NCBI GenBank assembly: GCA_964583165.1
Contig: CAZOVK010000022.1
Span: 1-32,724, forward strand
DNA: 32,724 nt
DNA from: CAZOVK01 sp964583165
GTDB taxonomy: Bacteria; Bacillota; Clostridia; Lachnospirales; WRAX01
Direction: 5' to 3'
The notes under the pieces are model-generated. The model did not search any database. It worked only from the letters and a program-made list of their open reading frames with translations, and was not told where the DNA came from. The position numbers and the translations under genes are program-made. This document shows, one piece after another, positions 26,446 through 32,724 of this stretch. Position 1 is the stretch's first letter, and each line of letters starts with the position of its first letter.

Positions 26446-27547
26446 AGCTATAGAAAACCGAGCTAGATTCGATATTATTCGATACGCGCAATGTTGGGAA
26501 GATGCCGACATACTGATTGAGGGTCTTGGCGATGTTTCTGACCAAGTTGTTCTTTCGATAGCGTCAGCGGGGGACAACTCGTTTTCTCTGCTGTCAAAAA
26601 ACCCGAAAAGGGTTTATGCCATTGATTTAAGCCCCGCCCAAATCGCCTGTTGTGAGTTGCGAAAGGCGATGTATCGGGCGCTTTCGTGGGACGAGCACTT
26701 GCTTTTTGGCGGGGTTATTGAGGGTGACATGGATAGAATCGGCTTATTTCATTCGCGGCTCAAATCGATGTTGCCCGCCGCCGCACGTGATTATTGGGCG
26801 GCTAATATGCCCGTGATTAAGCGCGGGTTTATGACGGTGGGCAAGTTTGAGCGGTATTTTAGCTTGTTTCGAAACTTTGTCCTCCCGCTCGTTCATACAA
26901 AACGTGAGATTGACGCGCTTATTCAGCCTAAAACTAAAGGTGAGCGTATCGCCTATTACGAGAATGTTTGGGAGAATGCACGATACAAATTTTTGTTTAA
27001 GCTGTTCTTCTCACGGTTTATCATGGGTCGATTGGGGCGCGACAAAGAGTTTTTTAAGTTTGTGGCGGGCGATGTGGCAAATCGCATACTTGCCCGCAGC
27101 AAGCACGCGCTGACCGAAATGGATTCGAGCGAAAACCCCTATTTACACTTTATATTGGATGGCAGATATAAAAACTGTTACCCGCACGCGCTAAGACCCG
27201 AGAATTACGATTCAATACGCAGAAATCTTGATAAAATCGAGTTTCATGCGCAATCTATAGAATCTTTTGTTGACGGGTATCACGGTGTGATTGATGCCTT
27301 CAATTTGAGCGATATATTTGAATACATGCCACAGAGCGGCATGGACGAGCTTTATGGCGCAATGCTACAAAAAGCCGCTATTGGTGCGCGTTTTGCTTAT
27401 TGGAACATGCTCGCCCCACGCGCCGTATCGAATGTTTTGCGCGAAAAATACCGCATAGAAACGGATAACCCCCTCAATGAACGCCTACTTTTAGCCGACA
27501 AGGCCTTCTTTTACAGCAAATTCTATCTGGATGTGGTATCACCATGA
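26438..27547 (+). CDS. DUF3419 protein, BtaA-like aminocarboxypropyltransferase
   Basis: 369 residues. The N-terminal RYAQCWEDADILIEGL (15-30) is the signature of the DUF3419/BtaA family. A Rossmann SAM-binding motif follows (LSIASAGDNSFSLL, 39-52, then AIDLSP, 61-66). BtaA transfers the 3-amino-3-carboxypropyl group of S-adenosylmethionine to diacylglycerol in betaine-lipid synthesis; other members may use other acceptors. The start is a TTG at 26438 inside the end of the dikinase gene, because no ATG or GTG is available before the signature. The stop overlaps the next start by 4 bases (ATGA). No BtaB-like N-methyltransferase is present in the window, so a betaine lipid itself is not assured. 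Confidence 0.82.
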   Translation: MNEAIENRARFDIIRYAQCWEDADILIEGLGDVSDQVVLSIASAGDNSFSLLSKNPKRVYAIDLSPAQIACCELRKAMYRALSWDEHLLFGGVIEGDMDRIGLFHSRLKSMLPAAARDYWAANMPVIKRGFMTVGKFERYFSLFRNFVLPLVHTKREIDALIQPKTKGERIAYYENVWENARYKFLFKLFFSRFIMGRLGRDKEFFKFVAGDVANRILARSKHALTEMDSSENPYLHFILDGRYKNCYPHALRPENYDSIRRNLDKIEFHAQSIESFVDGYHGVIDAFNLSDIFEYMPQSGMDELYGAMLQKAAIGARFAYWNMLAPRAVSNVLREKYRIETDNPLNERLLLADKAFFYSKFYLDVVSP

Positions 27548-28890
27548 CGGACTTATTCGCGGCGCTCGGCGTAATGTTCGTTCTCGCTGTCGCCATAGGC
27601 ATTGTTAAAACGCTTGAAAAGTGGCTGAACCCAGAATTGTCGCGCAAAATCGTACACATAACAATGGGCGTTGTTGCGTTGACGTTTCCGTGGCTATTCG
27701 AGAACAAACTGTCTGTCATATTGTTGGCTGTGTTCGCTTCGGTGGCGCTTTTGGCGTTACGTGTCAACAAAACCCTAAGAAGCGGCTTCGGCTCTCCGAT
27801 ACTCGGGATTAACCGTAAGTCCTATGGTGAGATTTATTTCGCCGCTTCGATAGCCGCTGTTTATGCCTTACACGATAACATAGCCGAATACCTTATACCG
27901 ATTCTCGTCTTAACATTCGCCGACAGTGTCGCCGCGCTCGTAGGCACCAGTTATGGCAAACACAACATGGCCCGTGGTATCGAGAGCGCCAAAAGCGGTG
28001 AAGGCAGTATAATGTTCTTTATCGTGGCGTTCATTTGCACGCTCGTACCGCTACAACTAATGACGAGTGTCGGGCGCATGGAGGTACTGTTAATCAGTTT
28101 TCTGATTGGGCTGTTAGCCGCAATGATTGAGGCTGTGTCGGCTAACGGGATTGACAATTTGCTGTTGCCGTTGTTGGTGTATAGCTTTGTCAAATATAAC
28201 ATGAGCTTATCGGTTGAGCGGCTTTGTTTGAATTTTGGGATTATGGTATGTTTTCTGGCCGTCAGTGTCGTAATCTATAAACTGACCGAATTGAGCCGAT
28301 TAGCTGTCGCTTATGCCTTACTTATCGGCTACATTTTAATGGTTCAAGGTGGTATCTGGTGGACTTTGCCGGCATTGGCATTATTTATTACATTCGGTAT
28401 CTTACCCTTGGCGAACGAAACGGAAAAGGGGTTTAAGCTGACATACCGCATCATAGAGTGCAACTCTCTGGTGGGTGTCTTTTGCCTGTGGCTGTCAACA
28501 ATCTTTCCGTCATTCGACAGTATCTTCTACACCGGCGCGGCGTTTTCGTTCGCTAGCTTGCTGATGATTGATACATATTGCAGGCTTGTAAACTACCACG
28601 ATAAAAGCCCATATGCCGCGGCCGTTTCGGCATTGTTGAAATCACTTGTGTTCGTATATTTGCCGTCTGTTCTCGTTAAATTCCTCTACTTTGGTAATAT
28701 CTCCTTGTTTGTGCCCGCCGCGTTTTTCATTATGCTGGCTGTTTCGGTTCCTGTTGCCGATTGGCTGAACCGGCATTATGGAAAAGACCCCGACGGTCCG
28801 AAAAACGCCCTCGCATGGGAAATATCCGTAGGTTCACTCACTGCCATAATCATACTTTCGGAGGTGTGTTATGAATATCTTTTTAGATAA
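27544..28890 (+). CDS. Dolichol/phytol kinase-like integral membrane protein with extra C-terminal half
   Basis: 448 residues with a dozen or so hydrophobic segments. The first 220 residues show the signatures of the phosphatidate cytidylyltransferase/dolichol kinase/VTE5 superfamily: SRKIVH (33-38), FADSVAALVGTSYGKH (125-140), ESAKSGEGS (147-155) and EAVSANGIDNLLLP (196-209). These enzymes phosphorylate polyprenols or make CDP-activated lipids. The last 230 residues are a further set of membrane segments that I do not recognise, so the protein is about twice the length of bacterial single-domain relatives. It starts by ATGA overlap with the BtaA-like gene and overlaps the next gene by 20 bases. 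Confidence 0.75.
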   Translation: MTDLFAALGVMFVLAVAIGIVKTLEKWLNPELSRKIVHITMGVVALTFPWLFENKLSVILLAVFASVALLALRVNKTLRSGFGSPILGINRKSYGEIYFAASIAAVYALHDNIAEYLIPILVLTFADSVAALVGTSYGKHNMARGIESAKSGEGSIMFFIVAFICTLVPLQLMTSVGRMEVLLISFLIGLLAAMIEAVSANGIDNLLLPLLVYSFVKYNMSLSVERLCLNFGIMVCFLAVSVVIYKLTELSRLAVAYALLIGYILMVQGGIWWTLPALALFITFGILPLANETEKGFKLTYRIIECNSLVGVFCLWLSTIFPSFDSIFYTGAAFSFASLLMIDTYCRLVNYHDKSPYAAAVSALLKSLVFVYLPSVLVKFLYFGNISLFVPAAFFIMLAVSVPVADWLNRHYGKDPDGPKNALAWEISVGSLTAIIILSEVCYEYLFR

Positions 28891-29629
28891 AGGGTATATC
28901 GGCTGTTTTGAAATGATTGATGCTGACGACGGGAAAAAGCGACTTACAGAAGCTGTAAATACATTACGTATTGCGGGGCATAAGCACGTAATTGCGCCAA
29001 TAGACGGTGACACATGGCATAAATACCGCCTTGTCAGTAAAACCATGGGCGAAAAGCCCTTCCCCATGGAGCCACAAAACCCGTTGTGGTATAATGATGT
29101 CTATCAATCAGTAGGATTCAAGCCGATAAAGCGTTATGTTTCAGAGATATTTACGATAACAGACAGCATAACGGCAAAACCCGATGCAAGGATTCGTGAG
29201 TTTAACAAGGGCGACATCGATGGTGAGTTGATGCGTATATACAGATTGTCTGTTAATGGCTTTCAAGACAATTTTCTGTATTCGCCCATATCACAGGGCG
29301 AGTTTCTCTCAATGTATACGCCGATTCTTCCGTTGCTGGACAGTGAGTTCACGTTATTAGCCGAAGTTGACGGTGAAGCCGTAGGGTTTTTGTTCGCATT
29401 TGTTTTTGAAAATCGTCTAATCTTAAAAACAATGGCCGTCCTACCTAAGTTCAGACGTTACGGCATAGGTAATGGGTTGTTCAGTCAGGCATTGGCTAAT
29501 GCCCGCCGCCGAGGTATAACGACCGCAATCGCCGCACTCATGTCTGACGACAATAACTCGCGCAAGTTGTCGTCCCATTACGAAAGCCGCGTTATTCGTG
29601 AATATACGTTATACCAACTGGAGGTATAG
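28871..29629 (+). CDS. GNAT acyltransferase with atypical N-terminal half
   Basis: 252 residues. The C-terminal half is a GNAT fold: LLAEVDGEAVGFLFAF, then LKTMAVLPKFRRYGIGNGLF with the acyl-CoA loop RRYGIG (about 196-201). The N-terminal half, with APIDGDTWHKYR (42-53) and MEPQNPLWYNDVYQSVGFK (67-85), is typical of a GNAT subgroup and may be a degenerate second GNAT unit. The acyl donor and acceptor are unknown. GGAGGTG before 28871 lies within the end of the upstream gene. The next gene starts two bases after its stop. In context it could N- or O-acylate the amino-acid-derived head group made by the BtaA-like enzyme. Confidence 0.82.
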   Translation: MNIFLDKGYIGCFEMIDADDGKKRLTEAVNTLRIAGHKHVIAPIDGDTWHKYRLVSKTMGEKPFPMEPQNPLWYNDVYQSVGFKPIKRYVSEIFTITDSITAKPDARIREFNKGDIDGELMRIYRLSVNGFQDNFLYSPISQGEFLSMYTPILPLLDSEFTLLAEVDGEAVGFLFAFVFENRLILKTMAVLPKFRRYGIGNGLFSQALANARRRGITTAIAALMSDDNNSRKLSSHYESRVIREYTLYQLEV

Positions 29630-29630
29630 C

Positions 29631-31019
29631 ATGAATATATTGAATCTACTGAAACCTTCTGATAAAATCGCGCTCATACAAGGCAACAACCGTGTGACCT
29701 TCGCCGAGTTACTGGAGAGTGGCGGCGCATTCGGTTCGGCGTTATCTGAAACGGGTGTTAAAAATGGCGATTCGATTCTGTTATTCGTGCCTTTATCGAT
29801 TGACCTGTATATCGCCATGACAGGGTGCTGGAGTATCGGAGCCGTCCCCGCTTTTATTGACTTATCAAACGGCGCCGCGTTTATCGGTAGAAGTATTGAG
29901 CGGCTAAAACCGAGCGTTATAGTGTGTGATTGGATGACGGGTTTAATTCGGTTCTTTAACCCGAATTTTCGCAAGATTCGACCGATAAATGTCAAAAAGC
30001 GCGGGGGGAAATCGGCGGGAATTATTGACCTTCCGAACGAACACCCCGCGATTATCACATTCACGAGCGGTTCAACGGGGCTTCCTAAGGCCGCCGTTCG
30101 AACGCATGGTTTTTTAATCAATCAATACAATGTTCTAAGCAAACACCTTGATTTTAACGAAAACCATGTGGATTTGGGTACATTACCCGTGTTTACCCTA
30201 GCTAACATGGCATCTGGCATGACGACGTTATTACCCGATAAGAGCCTTCTCTCAAACATAAATACCGCCAAACTGGCCAAACAAGCAGAACACGAACAAG
30301 TCACGCGAATGGTTTGTTCGCCCGCGCTGTTTTCTGCCCTTCTCTCTCACACCGCCCTACCCGCTTTGAAGCTTGCATATCTGGGCGGTGCGCCTGTTTA
30401 CCCAAGTGTGTTATCACGTGCTATGAAACATACCGAAGTAACGGTTGTTTACGGTTCAACGGAAGCTGAGCCTATAGCTTCAATACGCGCATCTGATATG
30501 TCGGAGGAAGACAAAAACGATATTCGCTCAGGCAAAGGCTTGCTTGTAGGGCATGTGGTACCTGAAGTTGAATGTGTCATTGGTGAATCGGGCGAGATTC
30601 TGGTTTCGGGTGATACGGTACTAAGCGGATACCTTGATGGAATCGGCGACAGCGAGAACAAAATTCGGCAAAACGGAAATATTTGGCATCGAACAGGTGA
30701 CGCGGGACGTTTCGACGAGCAATCCCGCTTGTGGCTGTTGGGAAGGGTTTCACAAGTCATCAATGACCAATATGGCACGCTCTATCCTTTTTGTGTAGAG
30801 TGTATCCTAGACAGTCGCTTCGGTATCAGAGGGGCAATTCTCACATTAGATGGTGAACGTGTTGTAATTATTGAGCGTAACACGGTGAAAGCAGATGATG
30901 TGCTTGAAGCGCTGAAGCCTTGTCATATCAGTCGGGTTATTGCAATTCGAAAGCTTCCCATGGACAGTCGGCACAGGGCTAAGATTGATTATGCGAAACT
31001 TCTGCAACAATTCAGATGA
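29631..31019 (+). CDS. OleC-like AMP-forming acyl/aryl ligase
   Basis: 462 residues, an ANL-superfamily adenylate-forming enzyme. The P-loop ITFTSGSTGLPKAAVRTHG (142-160), VYGSTEAEP, the hinge region RTGDAGRFDE and the C-terminal lysine K451 in AKIDYAKL are all present. LPVFTLANMASGMTTLLPD resembles the corresponding stretch of OleC-type beta-lactone synthetases and their fatty-acyl-AMP relatives. No OleA- or OleD-like enzyme is present, so a beta-lactone product is not implied. The enzyme could activate a fatty acid for the GNAT encoded next to it. The ATG at 29631 follows GGAGGT at 29620-29625; the longer frame to 29598 lies inside the GNAT gene. Confidence 0.85.
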   Translation: MNILNLLKPSDKIALIQGNNRVTFAELLESGGAFGSALSETGVKNGDSILLFVPLSIDLYIAMTGCWSIGAVPAFIDLSNGAAFIGRSIERLKPSVIVCDWMTGLIRFFNPNFRKIRPINVKKRGGKSAGIIDLPNEHPAIITFTSGSTGLPKAAVRTHGFLINQYNVLSKHLDFNENHVDLGTLPVFTLANMASGMTTLLPDKSLLSNINTAKLAKQAEHEQVTRMVCSPALFSALLSHTALPALKLAYLGGAPVYPSVLSRAMKHTEVTVVYGSTEAEPIASIRASDMSEEDKNDIRSGKGLLVGHVVPEVECVIGESGEILVSGDTVLSGYLDGIGDSENKIRQNGNIWHRTGDAGRFDEQSRLWLLGRVSQVINDQYGTLYPFCVECILDSRFGIRGAILTLDGERVVIIERNTVKADDVLEALKPCHISRVIAIRKLPMDSRHRAKIDYAKLLQQFR

Positions 31020-31029
31020 GAACTCGTTT

Positions 31030-31047
31030 AACTTACAACGGTAAGTT
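31030..31047 (+). terminator. Weak hairpin after the ligase gene
   Basis: AACTTAC and GTAAGTT form a 7-bp stem around AACG, 10 bases after the ligase stop codon, with only a short T stretch. It may attenuate rather than end the operon transcript. Confidence 0.3.
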
Positions 31048-31077
31048 TTGAATGAAATAATTTGATTGGTGATGATT

Positions 31078-31827
31078 ATGACAAACAAAGAAATGTTAAG
31101 CACTGTACAGACACAATTGGCAATCGACATGAATTGTAATGTTGATGATTTTAACGGCGAAAAAGACAGCATAGTTTTCACACTTGATAAGAAGAACCCG
31201 GGTCATCGGCCTTTCCCACGTGGAGATTATCATTTTCAGATGATTTCGATGGGTAAGGCGATAGTTATATCAGCTTCTGAGGTTTTATTGCCGACAATCA
31301 AAGAATATGTAAACGGTAAAACGCGTGACGAGGTGTTTTCCGCGCCGTTCGTGAATGGTCAAGGCCTGTATTATCTACCCGATTTGGGCAAAATGCCTAA
31401 CTTGCCTGCCCCTGGCGGGTTTCAATATGTAATACTCGAACGCGCCGACATACCTGCTCAGTACTCGCTCGAGGGATTCAGAAATGCAATACAATATAAT
31501 GTTGACCACCCACGCCCCGATGTACTCCTGACGCTTGCAAAACATAATGATACGGTTGTTGGTATGGCCGGTGCAAGCTTAGATTGTTCTTCAATGTGGC
31601 AAATCGGTATGGACGTTTTACCCCAAGCACGTAACAACGGTCTTGCCGCGTATCTCGTGAATCGGCTCGCGCATGAGATTCTTGGGCGTGGTATTGTACC
31701 TTACTATGCCACTGCTACCAGTAACATAGCGTCACAGCGCGTCGCCCATCGCGCAGGTTTTGCCGTAGCTTGGGTCAACGCATACCGCGGGGTTTTCCCT
31801 GATTACGAAATACTGCCCACGTGTTAG
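31078..31827 (+). CDS. GNAT family N-acetyltransferase
   Basis: 249 residues. The C-terminal GNAT domain shows VVGMAGASLDCSSMWQIGMD followed by the acetyl-CoA loop ARNNGLAAYLVNRL (about 184-197) and ATSNIASQRVAHRAGF, the standard motif near the end of the fold. The N-terminal 110 residues are less typical. No substrate can be named. Three ATG or GTG codons lie close together; 31078 is chosen because GGTGA lies 5 bases before it, with 31072 as the alternative. It lies 58 bases after the ligase gene and may be read through from the lipid operon. Its stop codon forms the loop of the following terminator hairpin. Confidence 0.82.
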   Translation: MTNKEMLSTVQTQLAIDMNCNVDDFNGEKDSIVFTLDKKNPGHRPFPRGDYHFQMISMGKAIVISASEVLLPTIKEYVNGKTRDEVFSAPFVNGQGLYYLPDLGKMPNLPAPGGFQYVILERADIPAQYSLEGFRNAIQYNVDHPRPDVLLTLAKHNDTVVGMAGASLDCSSMWQIGMDVLPQARNNGLAAYLVNRLAHEILGRGIVPYYATATSNIASQRVAHRAGFAVAWVNAYRGVFPDYEILPTC

Positions 31828-31839
31828 ACACGCGGGCAG
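31813..31839. terminator. Terminator between the GNAT gene and sigK
   Basis: CTGCCCACGTGT and ACACGCGGGCAG form a 12-bp stem with one A-C mismatch and the loop TAG, which is the stop codon of the GNAT gene. TTTCATTTT follows on the plus strand. It may also end sigK transcription from the other side. Confidence 0.75.
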
Positions 31840-31891
31840 TTTCATTTTCATCATTTGTGCATTAGCTTTGTATTCAACAGTAAAATCCCAA

Positions 31892-32572
31892 TCATCCGTT
31901 TTTTACAAACTCCTCATAGAGCTTCTCTAACCCGCGCTTTTCCAGACGTGATACGTAACTCCTTGAAATGCCGAGTTTTTTCGCAATCTCGCGCTGTGTC
32001 AGCTCGGTTTGACCACCCAACCCATAACGCAGTGAAATTATCGCGCGTTCTCGCCCTTTCAGCGCCTTGCTGAACACCTCGATAAGCCGCCTAATCTGCA
32101 TCTTTAGCCCAACTTGTTCCTCAACGCTGTCGTCACCCGACGGCAACATCTCGATAACCTCCATCTCGTTCCCCTCTTTGTCTTCGCGTACGGCATCGTG
32201 TAAGAAGGTTTCGTTTTGGTACTTTTTAATTGAGCGTAGGTGCATAAGTATTTCATTCTCTATACACCGTGACGCATAAGTGGCAAGCTTAATCCCCTTG
32301 TCTGACTTGAATGTCGCCACGGCTTTGATTAAGCCGATAGTGCCGACGGAGATTAAGTCGTCCTTGTCAGTGTTCTGGTTGGCGACGTACTTCCGCGCGA
32401 TGTGAGCAACAAGGCGCAGGTTACGCTCGATGAGTATGTTTTTGGCTTCGGTGCTACCCGCTGCCATTTCGGATAGGTATTTCTGTTCCTCGGCTTGAGT
32501 GAGCGGCTGTTTGAACGATTGACCTGAGGCAAAGGCGAATGCGAAAAAACAGCTGAAAATAGCCGAAAACAT
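31892..32572 (-). CDS. sigK: RNA polymerase sporulation sigma factor, pro-sigma-K type
   Basis: 226 residues. The sequence after about residue 20, FKQPLTQAEEQKYLSEMAAG and then IERNLRLVAHIARKY, DLISVGTIGLIKAV and ATYASRCIENEILMHLR (regions 1.2-2), followed by TQREIAKKLGISRSYVSRLE (region 4 HTH), is characteristic of sigma-K. The first 18 residues are strongly hydrophobic (FSAIFSCFFAFAFA), which fits the pro-sequence that holds pro-sigma-K at the membrane until SpoIVFB cleaves it. The ATG at 32572 is chosen because GGGGGTG precedes it; the frame is open to 32596. The gene is uninterrupted, with no skin-type element. Sigma-K drives late mother-cell genes in spore formation. Sigma-E is the main alternative but is less likely because the N-terminus lacks its longer pro-region. 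Confidence 0.9.
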   Translation of the reverse strand: MFSAIFSCFFAFAFASGQSFKQPLTQAEEQKYLSEMAAGSTEAKNILIERNLRLVAHIARKYVANQNTDKDDLISVGTIGLIKAVATFKSDKGIKLATYASRCIENEILMHLRSIKKYQNETFLHDAVREDKEGNEMEVIEMLPSGDDSVEEQVGLKMQIRRLIEVFSKALKGRERAIISLRYGLGGQTELTQREIAKKLGISRSYVSRLEKRGLEKLYEEFVKNG

Positions 32573-32594
32573 AGCTGCACCCCCATAGCTATAC

Positions 32595-32622
32595 ATTGTA
32601 GTATATGTGGGGGTGTTTATCC
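32595..32622 (-). promoter_or_regulatory. Possible sigma-E-type promoter of sigK
   Basis: On the minus strand GGATAAA (32616-32622) and ACTACAAT (32595-32602) are 13 bases apart. They partly resemble sigma-E -35 and -10 sequences (6 of 8 at -10). In B. subtilis sigK is first transcribed by sigma-E, which makes this worth noting, but the match is weak. Confidence 0.3.
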
Positions 32623-32640
32623 TTGTGTTTGTTAGTTGTA

Positions 32641-32724
32641 TTAAAGTAGGTCTATTTTCTCAATTCTAACGCATGTTGTGCCGTCAAATGTCAATACCAC
32701 TGCCCAAGGCATTTTGTCAATCAT
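32641..32724 (-). CDS. End of an unidentified reading frame cut by the window edge
   Basis: On the minus strand a frame runs from the right edge to a TAA at 32641-32643, giving 27 residues ending TCVRIEKIDLL. The edge happens to fall at an ATG, so this could be a tiny complete ORF or, more likely, the C-terminus of a gene lying mainly outside the window. No family is recognised. Confidence 0.35.
   Translation of the reverse strand: MIDKMPWAVVLTFDGTTCVRIEKIDLL

Noticed and set aside
1..32724. CRISPR arrays, tRNA or rRNA genes
   Set aside because: No regularly spaced repeats, cloverleaf sequences or conserved rRNA segments were recognised on reading.

Overview
The window looks like chromosomal DNA from an anaerobic, spore-forming member of the Bacillota, probably of the class Clostridia. 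The grounds are a gyrB-gyrA-mnmE core order, a single-chain pyruvate:ferredoxin oxidoreductase, rubrerythrin, a yjdF gene with its riboswitch, an intact pro-sigma-K gene, and consensus Shine-Dalgarno and sigma-A type promoter sequences. I cannot name the species. I see no insertion sequence, phage gene, CRISPR array, tRNA or rRNA.

Layout. Bases 1-5768 hold the 3' part of gyrB, then gyrA and mnmE, tightly packed on the plus strand, followed by a membrane-anchored HD-GYP-like protein (5804-6730). An MFS transporter lies on the minus strand (6748-7998). Bases 8126-16133 form a tight plus-strand operon of five signalling genes: an XRE-type HTH protein, an FHA-Ser/Thr kinase, a PP2C phosphatase, a Clp-N-like/TP-repeat/polytopic membrane protein, and a kinase-TPR-double WD40 protein. 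A bidirectional terminator separates it from a minus-strand trio: tadA, a RimJ/RimL-type acetyltransferase and a nitrilase-superfamily amidohydrolase (17916-16153). Next come the pyruvate:ferredoxin oxidoreductase (18048-21602), the yjdF riboswitch and gene (21664-22254), and rubrerythrin on the minus strand with a leader that could hide its own ribosome binding site.

Bases 23113-31019 form a second tight operon: a UbiA-type membrane prenyltransferase, a rifampin-phosphotransferase/PEP-synthase-like dikinase, a BtaA-like (DUF3419) aminocarboxypropyltransferase, a dolichol/phytol-kinase-like membrane protein, a GNAT acyltransferase and an OleC-like adenylate-forming ligase. Together these suggest synthesis or modification of an unusual lipid or isoprenoid. 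A further GNAT gene follows. The window ends with pro-sigma-K on the minus strand and the end of an unidentified minus-strand reading frame.

The two strongest candidates for undescribed systems are the kinase/phosphatase/Clp-N membrane operon and the UbiA-dikinase-BtaA-like operon. Each is inferred from gene content and spacing. Neither function can be proved from sequence alone.
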